64,000 nucleotides of DNA from contig CAJQUW010006363.1 in NCBI GenBank assembly GCA_907163375.1, positions 1,257,501 to 1,321,500 on the forward strand, read 5' to 3'. Of the stretch, positions 12,007 through 21,730 are shown in pieces (position 1 is the first letter of the stretch; each line of letters begins with the position of its first letter). The notes under the pieces were generated by a model, which saw only the letters and a list, made by a program, of their open reading frames with translations, had not been told where the DNA came from and made no database searches. This stretch comes from Prostheceraeus crozeri. Taxonomy: Eukaryota; Platyhelminthes; Polycladida; Euryleptidae. The translations under genes were made by a program, and so were the position numbers.

Positions 12007-12501
12007 ACTGATTCAAAATACATTTCTAATGAACTATTCAATAAATTAGATGCTGCTGAATATGTTGGGGGAGAATTATGTCAAGGAAAAAATGATTATG
12101 GAAATGGTGGAATTATTTTTGCAATTTTTATTGCTCCTAAAATAAAATATTGTATTGCTGTAGATGAACAAGGGAGACTTAGTGAAAAGAAAACATTCAA
12201 AAGATATTCACAAGATAAAGTAAAAGTAGGAGATTTTCTAAAATTATATTCGGGTAAAACATTATCGACTACAGTTAATAAACCATGGAAAAGATCTTTA
12301 GAAGCTGGAATTAGTATTCCTGATAAAAATAATAATACTGAAGAAAAAAAATTTTCTGGTCGAATAAATATTCTTAAACGTCAAGCACCTGATGAAAATG
12401 AAATTATGTTACCTTATAACGGAGAAGATATTCAAACTGAAATATTTCAAACAATCGTCAGTGAGAGTAATTTAAGTGATGATGATGACACGTGGGAATA
12501 A

Positions 12502-13343
12502 TGATTTTTCATTATATCTAAAAACTTATTACATCTAAAAACTTATTACATCTAAAATTTATGTCTAGAAAATTTATATCTAAAAACTTATTACATCTAA
12601 AAACTTATTACATCTAAAATTTATGTGCGAGTCTCCGATCCATTCAAAAATTCTTCTTATATCCAAGTGTAAGAATATTTTACTTCGTGCTTGCAGATGT
12701 AAGATTTCCCTTGTTAACTTCTGAATTCTTCTCCGCTTTGTCTCCAATCGAACAGATCTTTCAGTAGATCCAACCATTGTGATGATAAAATTTAAACTAA
12801 GATTGTAATGTGTCACGTTTTATGAATTGTGTGTGTGTGTTTAAATAGTAAGTGAAAATTATGAATGGTGATCTAAGCAAAGCGGCATTGTAGGTGAATG
12901 AAGTTTGCTTGACAACATACGGGTATGACATGACGGGTATGATTAAATGTACTTGAATGACAATGGGGAAATTGCACCGCATTGTAAATCATTTCATCGA
13001 CCAAAATGCAAACCAGATCGGAAACCAAAACCAGAACTTTTCTGGTTTTGGTTCGACAGTCGGTCTCGACTGTCGATACTGCGATATTCTATTGAATGAT
13101 TGCTATAACAACAGAATATTCCCTCAAAGCAGAGAATGAATTAATAGATTGCTTTTATGTTATTAACGCTATGTTATGAATGCACAACCCGTATGATCCC
13201 CTAAAACAATCATGCGGTTTGAGAAATGTGGTAACAGATGTTGCTATTGTCTTAATACAGATAAAACAAACAATATCCTCTTAATGAGACTTCATAAAAA
13301 TAAAATGGAACATTGTTAAACAAGACATTTTATTCCATTTAAA
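12502..13343. repeat. Polinton spacer with tandem units and hairpins
   Basis: No gene recognised. It begins with about five copies of a 17-19-bp unit built on ACTTATTACATCTAAAA (12516-12625). Further on are two adjacent perfect hairpins: arms of accaaaaccaga type at about 13022-13055, and cgacagtc/gactgtcg at about 13055-13076. They may be end-of-transcript or regulatory structures between the polymerase and protease genes; that is inference. Confidence 0.55.
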
Positions 13344-13830
13344 ATGAGCAACATAAATGATTTCTTAAAACAATACAGCAAAGAAACCCCGACAAATTTC
13401 GATTTAAATAAGATCGCAAATCAATTAGGAATAAAGAATTTTCATATCCTAATGAGAGACGAATTACAATTGATCAAAAATAAGCCAACAGGAACCTTCA
13501 GTTCCGGGCACAAAGTTCCAACTATAAATTTCATAACAAATCTTCACACATCAGATCAAAAAGGAGTACATTGGTCTGCAGGACAAAGAAATAAAAGCTG
13601 TTCTAATTGTTATTTCGTCCGCCCAGAGGCTGAGAACTATTATTTCGACTCTTATGGATTGCCTCCAACAAGTGAAGTCAAAATATTACTTGGAAATGGA
13701 ATTTATAATACATTTCAAATTCAAAACCAGGAACAACTTATTGTGGTCAATCATGTCTTTATGTGTTATTGAAACTACAAAAAGGAGTACAATTTCTTGA
13801 TATTATGTTAGAATTGAATAATAATAATAA
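13344..13830 (+). pseudogene. Adenovirus-type cysteine protease (PRO) fossil
   Basis: Maturation protease of the Polinton, related to adenain and expected to cut capsid precursors. The catalytic His region is seen as DQKGVHWSA, and the acidic member as YYFDSYGLPP. The final part matches the region that holds the catalytic Cys. Family members are close to 150-200 residues, and the region fits. It lies downstream of the polymerase on the same strand and faces the leftward gene block. Part of the fossil; broken. Confidence 0.75.
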
Positions 13831-13895
13831 TAATTAAACATCAAGCGAAGCTAGCTAGCTAAAGCGCCACCTAAAGGTTAAAGCTCGCTTCGTTG
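13831..13895. repeat. GC-rich palindromic spacer between convergent Polinton genes
   Basis: Lies where the rightward protease and leftward integrase blocks meet. It contains aagcgaagctagctagct and agctcgcttcg, resembling the gcgaa-based units in the TIR hairpin loop and the 61-bp repeat at 15811-15973. Confidence 0.4.
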
Positions 13896-15276
13896 TAATT
13901 CATTTTGATAAAATCGGCCTCTGATATCTTCATCATCTAAATCTTTGATTTCGTAAGTAATCGGATAAGTTTGATTTATTTTACTAACATCAAATATTTC
14001 TTTAGTCCAATAGACAACAAAGCCTTTTTCAAATTTATTTTTATACTTAAATATTCTAACTCTATCTCCAAATTTAAATTTCGGCTTAAGTTTCTGCAAA
14101 TTCGGATTACTCTCATTCGAATAATTATTTTCGAATATTTTCTTTCGTATTAAATCAGGTTCGTCAGAAGCATTCTTTGGGTTTCTTCAATACGTGAATG
14201 AATCTTATTGCTATACTCTTCTACAACCCTGGTAATATCTTCAACCATTTCTTTTTTCTTTGCTCAGTAAATTTCTTAAAAATTTTATTTTTCAATGATC
14301 TATTGAAACGCTCTATTACTACAGCCTTTCCTGCATTTTCAGTTGAATAAACTGTGCCTTGGCGATGACTTTCGTCTGTTTCAAATAGTGCCTGAACATT
14401 TCCGTTATAAAATTCCGACCCTTTATCAACAAACAATTTCCTTGGCTTTCTCTTACTTTCTTGAAAGATTTCTTCAAACGCATATTTAACTGATAGACCA
14501 CTTTTGTTTTTTAAAGGCTTTACCCAAGCGTATCGTGTATATAAATCTATAACGGTCAATGCGTATTTATAATCTTTTTCATTCGGCATATGAATAAGAT
14601 CGGCACTCCAAATATCATCTTTATTAAATACTTTTACTTTCAATAAATATTTAGGCCTTCTATATTCCTTATGAATTTCGGAGGCATAGCGTCTTGGGTC
14701 ATTCGACATTTCAGACGCGTAGGTTCGAGCGTTGCTCTCAGACAGCTTCGCTGTCGTTTCATTTCCTGACGGATCAATACCCTGACCGAGCAATATTTTA
14801 GCTTGTAAAGCTTTCTTAACAAACATTCGTTCAATTTTTTCTCTAAATGTAGGATTTTGAATACTATCTAATTCTTGAATCATCTTCTTATCAGCTGCAT
14901 GTCGAGAACTTAGATCATGATTTCGATAAGCTAAATCATGTCTATAAGCGGCGGCATCTACTCTGTTTATTGGTTCTTCACCTGGTTTTGGATTATTATT
15001 CTCATCTAGTCTTATATCTAATCGAGTTCCTGGACCGGTACATGAATGACCAAGAAGATGTTTTTCTTTCGAATATTTACTCCAAATAAATCCAGGAAAG
15101 TTTTCTAATGTTTTTTGTATGTCGTTACCTTCATAAATTTTACAATTTGAGTTTCTATTTTTGTTTAATAGATAATTTAATAAATCTAAATTAGCAATTT
15201 TTAATTTAATTAAATTTTCGGAATTTGTAGAATTCATTTTAAAATATAAAATAAATGTTTTACCGAATAGAACCAA
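13878..15276 (-). pseudogene. Retroviral-type integrase with PLA2-like N-terminal domain, fossil
   Basis: The Polinton integrase, which joins element ends to target DNA. The catalytic core shows the DDE triad in the contexts IWSADLIHMP, LFVDKGSEFYN and VIERFNRSLK. An SH3/chromo-like end domain is seen at 13878-14099 (KFKFGDRVRIFK). The first 170 residues of the 351-codon frame at 14221-15276 are a different domain: LLGHSCTGPGTRLDI then VDAAAYRHDLAYRNHD, the Ca-binding loop and HD dyad of viral phospholipase A2-like domains, as in parvovirus VP1. Whether the two were one protein in the live element is uncertain. Broken. Confidence 0.85.
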
Positions 15277-15290
15277 AGGTCCTGAGGTTA

Positions 15291-15773
15291 TTACCTTATC
15301 ATACTAGGACTTAGATATATTCCAGAACCATCTTTTGTTTCTTTAATTTCAATTAAATCATCAACATTGTGGAGAATATTTTTAAGAACTCGTTTTCCTT
15401 CATAAACCAAATTTAATTTACTAATAAAATTATCTACTATTCCTTCACCCCTAGCAACTTTCTCTAACTCTCTATTATGTCGTTTTTGTTCTTCTAATGC
15501 TGCCTTCTCTGATTTATTTTTATTTACTGCTTGGACAATACCAGCTGTCCCACCTGCAACACTCCCTGCTGCTGCTATGCCTCCTATTATTAGTGGAATT
15601 AATGGGAGAATCCCGCCATTCTTTTCTTCTTGTAATTGAATATTCTTTATCATTGGTTTACTTATGTAATATTTCTTTTTGTCAATCGTAATAGTTTTAG
15701 GTGTATTTTTGTCAACAATATTACGTAGTTTTAATTCAACAGTTTTATTATTATTACTTTTCGCTTCTGACAT
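15291..15773 (-). CDS. Polinton hydrophobic small protein
   Basis: A 160-codon frame. Residues about 52-82 form a Gly/Ala-rich hydrophobic stretch (LPLIPLIIGGIAAAGSVAGG) flanked by charged regions, with a helical Glu/Lys/Arg segment after it. This is the general look of Polinton and adenovirus minor virion proteins (pX or pVI-like), and the neighbours are integrase and capsid genes. The family assignment is by appearance and position only. Confidence 0.5.
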   Translation of the reverse strand: MSEAKSNNNKTVELKLRNIVDKNTPKTITIDKKKYYISKPMIKNIQLQEEKNGGILPLIPLIIGGIAAAGSVAGGTAGIVQAVNKNKSEKAALEEQKRHNRELEKVARGEGIVDNFISKLNLVYEGKRVLKNILHNVDDLIEIKETKDGSGIYLSPSMIR

Positions 15774-15810
15774 TTTTAATAAAAAAATTTTAAGTTAGGA
15801 AAAATTTTAA

Positions 15811-15973
15811 TTAACCAATCGGACCAAAGGTCCTCAGGTTACTAACCTATCTGAGCGAAGCTCCTCTGGCTTTAGCCGATCGGACCAAAGGTCCTCAGGT
15901 TACTAACCTATCGGAGCGAAGCTCCTCTGGCTTGAGCCGATCGGACCAAAGGTCCTAAGGTTATTAACCAATC
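15811..15973. repeat. 61-bp tandem repeat in Polinton spacer
   Basis: About 2.4 copies of a 61-bp unit, starting near 15821, 15882 and 15943. Each holds accaaaggt and gagcgaagctc, two short palindromes. A related single unit is at about 15270-15290. It separates the capsid gene from the small hydrophobic-protein gene. Confidence 0.8.
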
Positions 15974-16095
15974 CTAGCCATCTTTCCATTAAGAATTTCA
16001 ATAGAATATTTTACATCTTCTAGCAATAAACCATAAGCCATGAGTGAAGTTGTGGAATCTTTTTTTTCAATATTACACAACATATTATTTCAATA

Positions 16096-17321
16096 TTACA
16101 TTGTTACATCACAACCAGTCTTGATAATATCTTCAGATTGTGCACTTAAATCGAAACAGAAAACAGGATATAAATGTCTCCAATCTCCAGGAGTTAATTG
16201 TTGTTCAACTCCAAATTCTATACAAAGATTTCTATAAGCATCATATCCTTCCATAAATTGATTATTGGTATCATCGAATCTTAATGGATCAATTGGATAT
16301 CGGGTTTGATTTAAAGCAACTTGTAAACTTCGAATTGTATCAATATGAAAAAGATTATTGTTCTTATCAAAACTTGGAGAATTATTTCTTTGAAATGTTA
16401 GTAATAAATATCTTGGAGTATTCGAAGTTCTAGTAAAATGCCAGTTAAATCTTTGTTCGGAAAAAGTTACTGAACTAGCAGTACGCTTTAGAAAATTTAC
16501 TGGAATTGGTTTGTTAGCATTTAATCTTTTTGCAATAGCTAATTCGACCTCTAAACTAGGAGTAATATGCTTAATCCACAATTCAAGTCTATCAATTTTT
16601 AAATATGCTTTTTTCCAGTCTTACCAAAAACGATTAATTCATTATTTGCTGTCCGATGAATTATTAACTTAAATTTTAATTGATATGATATTTTATCATA
16701 ATCTAAATATCCGAATAATGGAGACAATGACCAATTAACTGTCTGTTTACTTTTCTTGTTAAATTCACGTCTTTCTTTATATGCACTATTGTTTGTTTTA
16801 TTTAAATGTTTTGCAATATTTTCTACATCTTTCGCAATTCCTGCTGAATCTGTTCCAGTGTGAGTTAAATCATCAACAATTATACCATCATTAGTTACAG
16901 GAAACCAACCTTCGATTTCATACTTTCTATTATTTTCACCAATTGTTACAAATCTAAACATTGTATCAATTACACCTGGAGAATCACTTATTGTTTGTAT
17001 ATTTTGAGTTGCAACATCTAAACGCATTTGTGTAAATAATCTTGGAAAGAAATTATTCTCTAATGCAATATTATCGCTATCTGGTAATGGTGTTGTAAAA
17101 TTGGCATCACTATATAAAGAATATTCACAGTGTAAAAAGGAACCAGGTAAATATAAATAACTCTGCTGATTATCAACTTCAAAAATTAAATCACCTCCAG
17201 TATTTACTCTTCCTGAAGATCCAGGATTCATAGCAACTCTTATATAGTCATTCTTTTTTTGATTGTAACTGACGAACGGAGGATCGTCTAATCTAAATTT
17301 ATTTTCGATAAGAGAAGACAT
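16096..17321 (-). pseudogene. Double jelly-roll major capsid protein (PY) fossil
   Basis: The main virion shell protein of the Polinton family. The first part (16599-17321) begins MSSLIENKFRLDDPPF and includes NDYIRVAMNPGSSGRV and YLYLPGSFLHCEYSLY, followed by MRLDVATQNIQTI and VNWSLSPLFGYLDYD. The second part (16096-16581) includes WHFTRTSNTPRYLLLTFQ and ends with VFCFDLSAQSED, the beta-rich second jelly roll. Its place in the leftward block between small structural-type genes fits. Assigned from sequence style and context. Broken, with about one break. Confidence 0.75.
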
Positions 17322-17404
17322 TTTTTAAAAAATAATTTGACTTTCTTGTTTTTTCTCACACACAGAAAAAAAGTTTAATAAAAAAATTTTTCTAAAATAT
17401 AATT

Positions 17405-17803
17405 TTAGAATTTTGCTAGACCATTGCCTCTTATTTTTTCAATTGAACGAACCGTAGGTTCTATGGCTTCGCCTGATTTCTTCTCCTGTTTACTATCAGA
17501 CCCTACAGCTATGTTAGCAATTTTGTTTTTTGTTTCCTCTGAAAGTTTTTTCAATTTTTTTAGTTCTTCAGAATCATTCCTAAGTTTACGAATAGTTTCT
17601 AGTTGTTTTAATTCGTTTTGAGACTTAACAGCATTTGATATTGCACTAGCTGTACTACCTATAGCAGCTGCTCCTTTTGCAGCAGATGTAATCAAATCTT
17701 CATTATTTTTAATTAAGTTAACGATACTTCCTATGCCAGAAAATATACCGGCTCCTTCTTTTTGAACTGTTTCTACATTGTTATAATGGTAAACAGATTT
17801 CAT
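17405..17803 (-). CDS. Polinton minor virion-type protein
   Basis: A 132-codon frame with a Gly/Ala-rich amphipathic front (GAGIFSGIGSIVNLIK), a stretch of alternating Ala, Ser and Ile, a Lys/Glu coiled-coil middle and the tail GNGLAKF. It resembles adenovirus pVI/pX-like proteins of other Polintons in layout. Immediately upstream of the capsid gene in the leftward block. Function inferred from context. Confidence 0.5.
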   Translation of the reverse strand: MKSVYHYNNVETVQKEGAGIFSGIGSIVNLIKNNEDLITSAAKGAAAIGSTASAISNAVKSQNELKQLETIRKLRNDSEELKKLKKLSEETKNKIANIAVGSDSKQEKKSGEAIEPTVRSIEKIRGNGLAKF

Positions 17804-17939
17804 AGATGGTTCATGTGCTATTTTTTTATTTCAAGCAAAATTTTGAAGATTGTGTTTATAAATTATAGACATTTTTTAGGAATAAATTTGTCTTTTGGGG
17901 GAAATTATTTACGTTTATGATCCTCTGAACAAGGTTCTA

Positions 17940-18284
17940 TTAAGATTTACGTGTGTGAATGTCCAACAACTTCGTGATAACTTTATTAATTTTCCGTTGC
18001 ACTTTATCTATTGCGTCAAGCAGCGTGTGATGTATTTTAATTTCTTTTCTATTAACTTGCATTTTCTCCTGATTCAACTTCAACGCCGTTTTAAGAGCAT
18101 TTAACTTAATTTTAAGACCATCTAATTGTCTTTTAACAGAATCTAACTGTTCTTTATTTTCTTTAGAGTTTTCTTGTAAATTTTTCTTTAATTCATTTTC
18201 TAAATTGATTTTAAGAGTTTTCATTTTATCAATTTTTTGATTAAGTGAGTTTACTTCATTGATTATTCTATTCATCTTTTTCAT
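17940..18284 (-). CDS. Polinton coiled-coil protein
   Basis: A 114-codon frame, almost entirely heptad-like Leu/Ile/Lys/Glu sequence, predicted to form one long coiled coil. No family recognised. It lies between a minor virion-type gene and a fibre-like gene, so a structural role is possible. Part of the fossil. Confidence 0.45.
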   Translation of the reverse strand: MKKMNRIINEVNSLNQKIDKMKTLKINLENELKKNLQENSKENKEQLDSVKRQLDGLKIKLNALKTALKLNQEKMQVNRKEIKIHHTLLDAIDKVQRKINKVITKLLDIHTRKS

Positions 18285-18495
18285 TTGTTGAGTAATTTTA
18301 GAACTTAATTCATCAACACTTTTTTTGGAATGTAGATTGTATCTGTTTTAAATTTTTTTAAATTCTTTCAGGAAGTTTTTCTATTTCATATTCTAATTGT
18401 TCTTTTAACATTTTTATCTGATGTTTATTTTTAATGACTCCAGATTTTAAATTTATAGAAAGCAATATTAAAATTTTTGATTGTTCAGAAATTTT

Positions 18496-18828
18496 TTAAA
18501 AAAGTTTTGCTATTTCTGTTTCTAGCTCTCTATCCTTTTTATCAAGTTTTAATAATTTTTCGTTTAATGATTTGTCATTAAGTTTTAGCAACTTTAATTC
18601 ATTCATCAGTGGAACCAAAACATCGTTTATATATTTTTCTTTTAAGTCATTGATTTGTGTATCAACATATTGTTTATTTGTTAACTCTTTATTTTGTTGC
18701 GGAAGAATAGAAAGATGCAATGGGCCAGATAAAACGTCTCCAGTTTTCATGATATAATTTTCTATTTCTATTTCTGATTCACGATTATTCGGGATATATG
18801 CACCTCCACCAACATTTGGTAACATCAT
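18496..18828 (-). CDS. Fibre-like coiled-coil protein of Polinton
   Basis: A 110-codon frame. Near residue 28 it reads MKTGDVLSGPLHL, then ELTNKQYVDTQI, which is the pattern found in phage tail-fibre and virus attachment proteins (GDTMSGPL, then ATKQYVD). A Leu/Lys/Glu coiled coil follows to the end. First gene of the leftward block next to the right TIR. I infer a short trimeric fibre or spike component; length is small for a full receptor-binding fibre. Confidence 0.55.
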   Translation of the reverse strand: MMLPNVGGGAYIPNNRESEIEIENYIMKTGDVLSGPLHLSILPQQNKELTNKQYVDTQINDLKEKYINDVLVPLMNELKLLKLNDKSLNEKLLKLDKKDRELETEIAKLF

Positions 18829-19040
18829 TTTTAAACAATAAAAGATATATATGTCATGGAAATAAAAATTGTTTTCTCATGAAAATAAAAAAAAATTTTT
18901 TCACGAATGAACAAAGACAATGAATGGACATCAGATCACTCAGTCAATTAGCCACATCACGAGAACAACTGTGAAGTGCGATTGTCAGTTATGTTGATGA
19001 GTAAGAGGAAAAAGAGGTCTCATCACGAACAATTCCAATA
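18829..19040. other. Polinton spacer before right TIR
   Basis: About 210 bp of AT-rich sequence. It is the likely promoter region for the leftward gene block. No specific element can be supported. Confidence 0.4.
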
Positions 19041-19066
19041 CCTTGTGTTACATTCTTAACATTAGA

Positions 19067-19282
19067 CTATCTCTTTCTTAATTTTTTATAATGCTCTAAT
19101 CTTAATAATAATTGAGATTCTTTATCTTTCATATACCTTACTCTATCTTTATGTTTTTCTTTGTTCATCTTTTCGATGTTCATTTCATATGATAACGAAG
19201 GATATATTCTTGCGGTTTCTTCCACTTTTATTCCTTCCATTTCTGAGGCTTCTTCTATTTTCGTCCCCGTTGAGGTTTCCAT
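19067..19282 (-). CDS. Small ORF in Polinton right TIR
   Basis: The inverted duplicate of the 71-codon frame at 7935-8150, with one residue changed (Met for Ile near position 15). Same acidic start and basic helical end. Function unknown. Confidence 0.5.
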   Translation of the reverse strand: METSTGTKIEEASEMEGIKVEETARIYPSLSYEMNIEKMNKEKHKDRVRYMKDKESQLLLRLEHYKKLRKR

Positions 19283-19651
19283 TTTTAAAGAAATATTTTG
19301 AATACAATCGTCTGGTATATTAAGTCTACGTGATATTTTTTGGGCTACCTAAATTTTCATCTGCCTAAATTTTCGACCTTCGGCTACGTGATATTTTTCG
19401 ACCACGTGATATTTTTTAGATTACGTGATATTTTAAGACCGCCTAAATTTTCGTCCACGTGATATTTTGAGACCGCCTAAATTTTCGATTACGTGATATT
19501 TTGAGACTGCCTAAATTTTTGAAATTTTGATTTTTTTGAAAATTTGTCACTACCTAAATTTTCGCCCTTCGGCCTTCGCCCACGTGAAATTTGAAGTCTA
19601 CCTAAATTTTTGAGATTTTGATTTTTTGAAAATTTTGAAAAAACCCGCAAA

Positions 19652-19702
19652 AGTGTGACATCCGGCGCAAGCGAAGCGAAGCGTCGCGCCGGATGTCACA
19701 CT
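19652..19702. repeat. Terminal hairpin inside Polinton TIR
   Basis: Two perfect 17-nt arms (agtgtgacatccggcgc and its complement, 19652-19668 and 19686-19702) enclose a 17-nt loop of repeated gcgaa units. The left TIR has the matching hairpin at about 7505-7563 with a longer loop. It sits 10 bp from the element end, so the extreme terminus can fold back. Confidence 0.85.
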
Positions 19703-19712
19703 ATATACTACT

Positions 19713-19718
19713 CTTGTG
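19713..19718. repeat. Right copy of Polinton target duplication
   Basis: CTTGTG, matching 7488-7493, follows the terminal CTATATACTACT of the Polinton. Confidence 0.92.
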
Positions 19719-21730
19719 CCGAGTTTGACATGATCTCTGAAAAAGATAACGTTGATGATATGTGTGACTTCCTTAATGACATCCTGTATTCCTTTATATC
19801 TGCAGTGCCATGCGAAATGGACTTCTTAACATCGAGAGACAAACCGTCGATAACTCATGCGCTAAAGATTCTCATTAACATATGCTGGGAAGCTTTCCGA
19901 TTGAGTGATTGGAAACAATTCAAACATGACAAAGAAAAAGTTGAGACCGAAATTGTAAAGGCAAAGAGGGGTTGGTCATCGAATAAATCAAAGCCCAGAG
20001 ATCTTTCGAATGTGGTAAATGCAGTTTGAGGCTCCTCAACCAAAGATCCGTGGAATTCACTAATTGCTGAATCTGGTGGTTTGCAAAGTCTCTCAATGGG
20101 ATTGTCTAATGAATTCGTCAAGAATTTTAAAGAATATGATGACGTTGATTAAAAATATTTCCATGTGGAATCTTGGGAAATTACTACTAGTGAGCAAAAC
20201 GTATTCGAACATTCAATAAAATTAAGCGCAAGAAAGTCAGTTGGACTTGATTGCTTTTTTCTAAGTTGTCGTCGATTGGAGCTTCCTATTTGTGTAAGCC
20301 GCTTGCTGAACTGTTCAGAAGATCTGTTGCAACCATGACTTTCCCTAAACGTTTGAAAATTGGAATTGTGTGTCCCATTCCAAAGCGTTCTCCACCTACA
20401 ATAACTGATTTTCGCCCTATTACATTACTTTCTCCCATTATCAAAGATATTTGAGAAGATTGTTCTAAGCCACATGAAGCCCAGACTAACTGCTACGGTC
20501 GTCGCCAACATGCGTACAGTGAGTCTGGATCTACTAGTACTGCTTTAGTTGAGTTATGTGAACACGTGTCTTGATCTGAAATCGACATCAGCTGTGAACA
20601 TCTTCTGCTTGGATTTTTCAGAGCATTTGACAAATTGCACCACAATCGTTTGATCAATCACGAGAACATGTGATACCTATGGCTTTTTGCATTGGCTCCG
20701 ATCAAATTTGAAGGATAGATCATTTTCAGTGAAAGTTTATAATAGCTTCAGTCCTGCTGTTCATGCACATTCTGGCGTCCCACACTTTCGGCTGGTTATT
20801 TTTGCTGCTTTCATGAGCAAAAATTATTATTATTTTCATTAATTTACTTTTCCATTTCATAATACGCTGTGTCTCAAATTTTCCGATGACATCATGATAA
20901 TTGAAACTGTGGACCAACAAATGACATCAACTGTGAATATAGATGCTTGCGAAAGGGTCTTTAGAGATTTAGGTCTTATTCTGAATAGATCCAAATGCAA
21001 AATGCTCACCATAAATCGTTCACACAACCCTACAAGCTATATCAATAATGGCTTCATTAGGGTGAACTCATGTAAACTTTTGGGTGTAAGGATTACTGAG
21101 AAAATGGAATGGAATGCGCAAGTTTCAGAAATCGTAAAAGTTGCATGTCGTAGACTGTATATAATAAAGTGTTTGAAGCCCCTCGTGTCAACTGATGAAC
21201 TATTCGCATTTATCATACTCAGATTACGCAGTATATTTTATATGCATCTCCTGCGTATGGTAATCTGTCTCTAGCATTGTTGAGAACGCTTGAACATTTT
21301 CGAAAGAGAGCACATAGACTTATGTGCGGCTCTAATTGCATGTGTGAACATTTTCCGTTGCTATCCTTGAAGATGGACACTTCAGGTTTGCGATTGTTAG
21401 CGTCTGCAGAATACAACTCATTCTACCCTATTCATAAATACGTACCTGACAGACTGCCAGTCACACAAGTGCTCAGAGTACCACACAGTATGACTGTTAG
21501 GAGAGCGAATTCTTTTTTCCTTGGATCACCACTGCTTTTAATTCCAAGAGAAGTCGAACCAGTGTAATGTGAATTCTTTTTTTTACTTATGATGTTTTTG
21601 TTTTAAATGTGATCGTTTTTTTTATTGCATCGTCTGACCTCATATGCGTTTGATCATGCATATTTTATGATTACATAACGTGCACATTGTAATTTTCACT
21701 ATCTGAAATAAACGTTACCACTACTACATC
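19719..21730 (+). pseudogene. APE-type LINE B, 3' part (reverse transcriptase)
   Basis: Continuation of the LINE that starts at about 5341. It shows an RT opening (GIVCPIPKRSPPTITDFRP near 20370), an F-S-D-D motif C (FSDDIMIIE near 20880), the thumb pattern LILNRSKCKMLTINRS and a C-terminal part with HKYVPDRLP. Several stops and shifts interrupt it. The tail around 21650-21720 is AT-rich with AATAAA near 21710. The C-terminal pattern resembles that of the LINE at 33091, so the two are related. Confidence 0.75.

Larger units (their letters stand above)
8690..12501 (+). pseudogene. Protein-primed DNA polymerase B (pPolB), intein-split fossil
   Basis: The replicase of the Polinton, a family-B polymerase that uses a protein primer. 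Visible motifs in order: WDLETFP (exonuclease I) near 8930, AHNSSGFDTYF (exonuclease II) near 9320, YLVNDILSLAF (exonuclease III) near 9690, FDATSLYPSAM (polymerase motif A) near 10180, LLMNSLYGKT (motif B) near 10640, and motif C, whose YTD and TDS halves lie on either side of an intein (10957-12006). A 30-bp tandem repeat sits between the exonuclease and polymerase parts. The gene is broken at several points and is a fossil. Confidence 0.9.
7494..19712. mobile_element. Polinton/Maverick, 12.2 kb, with intein
   Basis: A virus-like DNA element of the Polinton (Maverick) family. Its ends are inverted repeats starting AGTAGTATATAGTGTG, and it is flanked by the 6-bp direct repeat CTTGTG (7488-7493 and 19713-19718), the duplication length known for the family. 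Right-pointing genes are polymerase and protease; left-pointing genes are integrase, capsid protein and small structural-type proteins. I see no A32/FtsK-type packaging ATPase. The element is a fossil: the coding set has roughly half a dozen breaks. The two inverted ends differ at only a few sites, which suggests a fairly recent insertion. It sits inside an older LINE. Confidence 0.93.
19041..19712 (-). repeat. Right terminal inverted repeat of Polinton
   Basis: About 672 bp, the inverted copy of 7494-8176. It ends CTATATACTACT at the target duplication. It carries the same hairpin, subterminal repeats and 71-codon frame as the left end. Confidence 0.9.

Noticed and set aside
13957-14153. Plus-strand frame opposite the integrase end domain
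   Set aside because: Shadow of the minus-strand integrase C-terminal domain.
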